22,510 bases of DNA from Saccoglossus kowalevskii. Lineage: Eukaryota > Hemichordata > Enteropneusta > Harrimaniidae. The DNA is taken from contig NW_003140854.1 in the NCBI RefSeq assembly GCF_000003605.2, positions 1 to 22,510 on the forward strand, given 5' to 3'. The translations under genes were made by a program, and so were the position numbers. Below, one piece after another: positions 20,173-22,510 of the stretch. The notes under the pieces are model-generated. The model was not told the DNA's origin, did not search any database, and saw nothing but the letters and a program-made list of their open reading frames with translations. Position 1 is the first letter of the stretch; each line of letters begins with the position of its first letter.

Positions 20173-21258
20173 CCCTACAGGTTAACCTCGTGATTTTCAC
20201 AACATTCTACACGCAAGAGTAAAGCTTAGAATTACAAACCTGCTCCAACCCGTAAAATTATCTATACACAATGCCTTATCAGTGTGTTCTATAGAAACTA
20301 TTCTAAGAAGAAGCTATTCACTGTTGCAATTATATCGCCAAGCAATTACAGTGGGCCGTCTACCATAAAGAATCTTTTGACATTTGTTAAAATTTAGTTC
20401 TTCATAAATTGAATTAAACGTGCTTGTAAGTTGCCTTCAGAAATATCTTACAAATGTACGCACGGATAACACAAATAATATGAATTATATTTTCATTTCA
20501 ACTTTATTGCGTATGTATGTATATAATACAGGTTCTCTATGTTTTAGCGTTGGATGACTACAATACAGAATCAACATGTTCGGAACAAAAATGTTATGTA
20601 TAGTGAAATATCTGCCTTATACTGTGTTGGTTCGACCCCCTTCCCTCGCATGGTAGCAAAGATCCCAGAGAGCCCGAAACTCTTCTATAATTGTGGGTGT
20701 TTATTTGACTGTTATAGAAATACGTGATTACAGTTGCGCTGGAAATTGACATGAGTCTTTTGTTCCAGTAGTCGGTGACACACGGGTATTGTAAAATGGT
20801 AATAATAGCTATTCTCAAGCAAAACAAAAGTGTGTGTGGAGATATTTCAAACACAAAATAATACATGTGAATAACATGTTAATGATTGGTTATCACCTAA
20901 TAACTATTACATAAAGAGGATTACATTCAAATGCAAAACAAAAACATTTATATTGGTATGTGTATTCTCGTACTGAGTGCAATACTGATACATGATTTGT
21001 ATTATATTACATATTAGCAACATAAAAACAGACACAAAGCTGACATTTTGATTAGGGGTATTTACCTTGAATCACATCTGGTTTGTAATTTATCATCAAA
21101 CTCACCATCTCTATTCAGGTCAGGTTTATTCATATCAGTAAAAATTTTAATTTTATGTTGATCTCATTGTCACATGTGTCAGGAAACATGTTTAAGGTGA
21201 ATCACAAGCTAACCTCACTCAAAATAAACATTGTACGCACTGCGCTGCGCTGTTTGCT
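20173..21258. other. AT-rich intergenic sequence, no gene recognised
   Basis: A minus-strand 90-codon frame (20594-20866) is not recognisable. GGTTCGACCCC (20629-20639) resembles a tRNA B box, but no matching A box or acceptor stem is found upstream. Nothing else is supported. Confidence 0.5.
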
Positions 21259-21996
21259 ATGTGCGAGATTTATGATTCTGGTTTCTACTTTTTACACGAT
21301 CAATGCCGCCCACGTTATCGTGACGAATATCGCCTTAAGATCTCAGGTTTCGCTTTTGAAATAAACAGCAGTATTATATATGTACTCACACATGATTCGG
21401 CTGGATATTTAAATCTGTGTTTATACCAGTCATATGGCAAGCATGTTAGATGCCCTCTGGATCAAAATAAATCAAATTCGAATTCGCTAGTTTATGAATC
21501 CTACAAACTAGGGTTACATCTTGACAAAAAGAGTAAAGCTAACTGGGCAACATACATTGAACAACTTTTAGCAACTTTGCATTTGGGTAGTGCATGGAAC
21601 AGAAACCTTCTGAAAACACTAACAGATAAACTAGCACAATCCTTTGAAATACATAGCATAGACATAGTACATGAAACAAGGTACAAACCATAAAAATAAG
21701 TTGCGTACCTATATGACAATTAAAACAGGATTTGCATAAGAAAAATATCTGACTACGACTAAAAATCCCAAGCTGCTGTGGTAATTTTCGGAATAAGCGC
21801 TCATGTCCTTCAAATTGAAAGGGGCAGATATAATAATATCAATGCTGGAAATAGAATCTGCCCAGTCTGTGAACAACAGGAAATTGAGAAGGAAAAACAT
21901 TTCCTCTTCAAATGCAACCGGTATATTAATTTCAGTAAAGTCAACTCCATGACGGATGATGAATGTCTGGCAGATCTGCTAAAAAGCCTACGGTAA
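21259..21996 (+). pseudogene. Decayed C-terminus of a LINE ORF2-type protein
   Basis: Reading frame 1 (21259-21693) includes SLVYESYKLGLHLDKKSKAN and a helical stretch ending ETRYKP. Reading then shifts to frame 2 for KLRTYMTIKTGFA (21698-21736), a stop, and EKYLTTTKNPKLLW, followed by another stop. It then returns to frame 1 for FGISAHVLQIERGRY and the zinc-finger segment CPVC...H....C (about 21862-21918), ending at TAA. The LRTY-K-F, ISAH-L-IERGRY and CX2CX9HX4C order is characteristic of the region C-terminal to the reverse transcriptase in many invertebrate non-LTR elements. The polymerase domain itself is absent, so the copy is 5'-truncated and non-functional. Whether 21259-21390 belongs to the element is unsure. 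I recognise the family type but not the named clade. Confidence 0.85.
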
Positions 21997-22215
21997 ACAC
22001 ACTAAACACATTGAGCTAGCTAAATTCATTAAAATTTGTTTCAGAATAAGACGAGGCAAAATTCTAAAATGACACTCCCTCAACCAACCGACACATGAGG
22101 AAATTATATCATTCATTTCTGTTTTTCTCTTTTTTGATCCTATCAGTGATGTTTTTTTTTTCTCTGCTGCTGTTACTGTTCTCTTTTCCAAGATCTCACA
22201 TCGGGATACGGTTTC

Positions 22216-22221
22216 AATAAA
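22216..22221 (+). terminator. AATAAA polyadenylation signal of the LINE copy
   Basis: AATAAA lies just before the ATT-rich tail, in the expected position for the 3' end of the element's transcript. Confidence 0.5.
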
Positions 22222-22240
22222 GATTATTATTACAATTATA

Positions 22241-22510
22241 CTCACTTTATTGTTCGTTCAAACACTGTATCTTATGTATGTGATAACACTATACAAATAA
22301 AAACGGAAGGAATTGCTGCAAGCATTACATGGTCTCCGCCGAGTAACTATATGATTATAAATGAATGTTTCAAGAATTGAGAACTAAAAGCACAGCTTAT
22401 TTGACTGAAGGTTTCATATATATATATACGTAGGTCGGATGACATAATATAACTGTGTCTTCGGGATGTCTTTCAATATTTGTTAATCCTAGCGCGAGTT
22501 AAGAGTTGAA
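22241..22510. other. AT-rich flank, nothing recognised
   Basis: Contains a short AT run near 22418-22429. No gene, RNA or repeat boundary could be supported. Confidence 0.5.

Larger units (their letters stand above)
21259..22240 (+). mobile_element. 5'-truncated LINE (non-LTR retrotransposon) 3' end
   Basis: The decayed ORF end is followed by a ~240-bp 3' untranslated stretch with pyrimidine-rich runs, an AATAAA signal and a short ATT-rich tail (AGATTATTATTACAATTA), the usual ending of such elements. Truncation at the 5' side is typical of target-primed insertion. I could not identify a convincing target-site duplication. The minus-strand frames over this interval are shadows. Confidence 0.8.

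Noticed and set aside
20629-20639. GGTTCGACCCC as part of a tRNA gene or tRNA-derived SINE
   Set aside because: The B-box-like word is present, but no A box, anticodon arm or acceptor pairing could be found around it.
21501-22245. Minus-strand open frames opposite the LINE
   Set aside because: They are shadows of the plus-strand element; the recognisable motifs are all on the plus strand.

Overview
The window looks like non-coding, repeat-rich nuclear DNA from a metazoan, most plausibly a marine invertebrate. The reasons are high A+T content throughout, no dense bacterial-type gene layout, abundant tandem and interspersed repeats, and a decayed 3' end of a non-LTR retrotransposon of a type common in molluscs, lancelets and other invertebrates. 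The species cannot be named from this sequence. I see no intact recognisable protein-coding gene, no tRNA or rRNA gene and no CRISPR array. Nearly all open frames are short, AT-driven or produced by repeats.

Layout. 1-4.65 kb is AT-rich intergenic sequence with a C13A10 tract, two weak short open frames and small inverted repeats. 4.66-4.74 kb holds a nested hairpin. 4.85-6.08 kb carries two diverged direct copies of an unidentified ~400 bp interspersed repeat. 7.45-7.81 kb has a degenerate three-unit repeat followed by a Ser/Thr-rich, locally GC-richer stretch. 8-11.2 kb is mostly featureless.

The dominant structure is a block of satellites at 11.2-14.1 kb. It holds a ~2 kb array of 24-bp monomers (11245-13292, interrupted by 104 Ns) with a 288-bp higher-order repeat, then a 20-bp perfect palindrome, then eleven near-identical 35-bp units (13691-14075), nine of which end in the E-box CACGTG. 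The 162 bases on each side of the N gap are identical, which suggests two overlapping contig ends that were not merged.

16.2 kb has a long (AT)n microsatellite. 17.3-18.0 kb contains mollusc-like repeat debris and a ~309 bp foldback element with TTAA at both ends. 18.4-19.2 kb is a CpG-richer island with hairpins and a weak minus-strand promoter-like arrangement. 19.85-20.16 kb has an ACACT microsatellite and a 34-bp minisatellite. 21.26-22.24 kb is a 5'-truncated, frameshifted LINE 3' end with its zinc-finger domain, AATAAA signal and ATT-rich tail.

There is no gene pathway to describe. The main value of the window is its repeat architecture and one probable assembly artefact. I found no convincing undescribed functional system; the E-box minisatellite, the foldback element and the CpG-rich hairpin region are the best candidates for follow-up.
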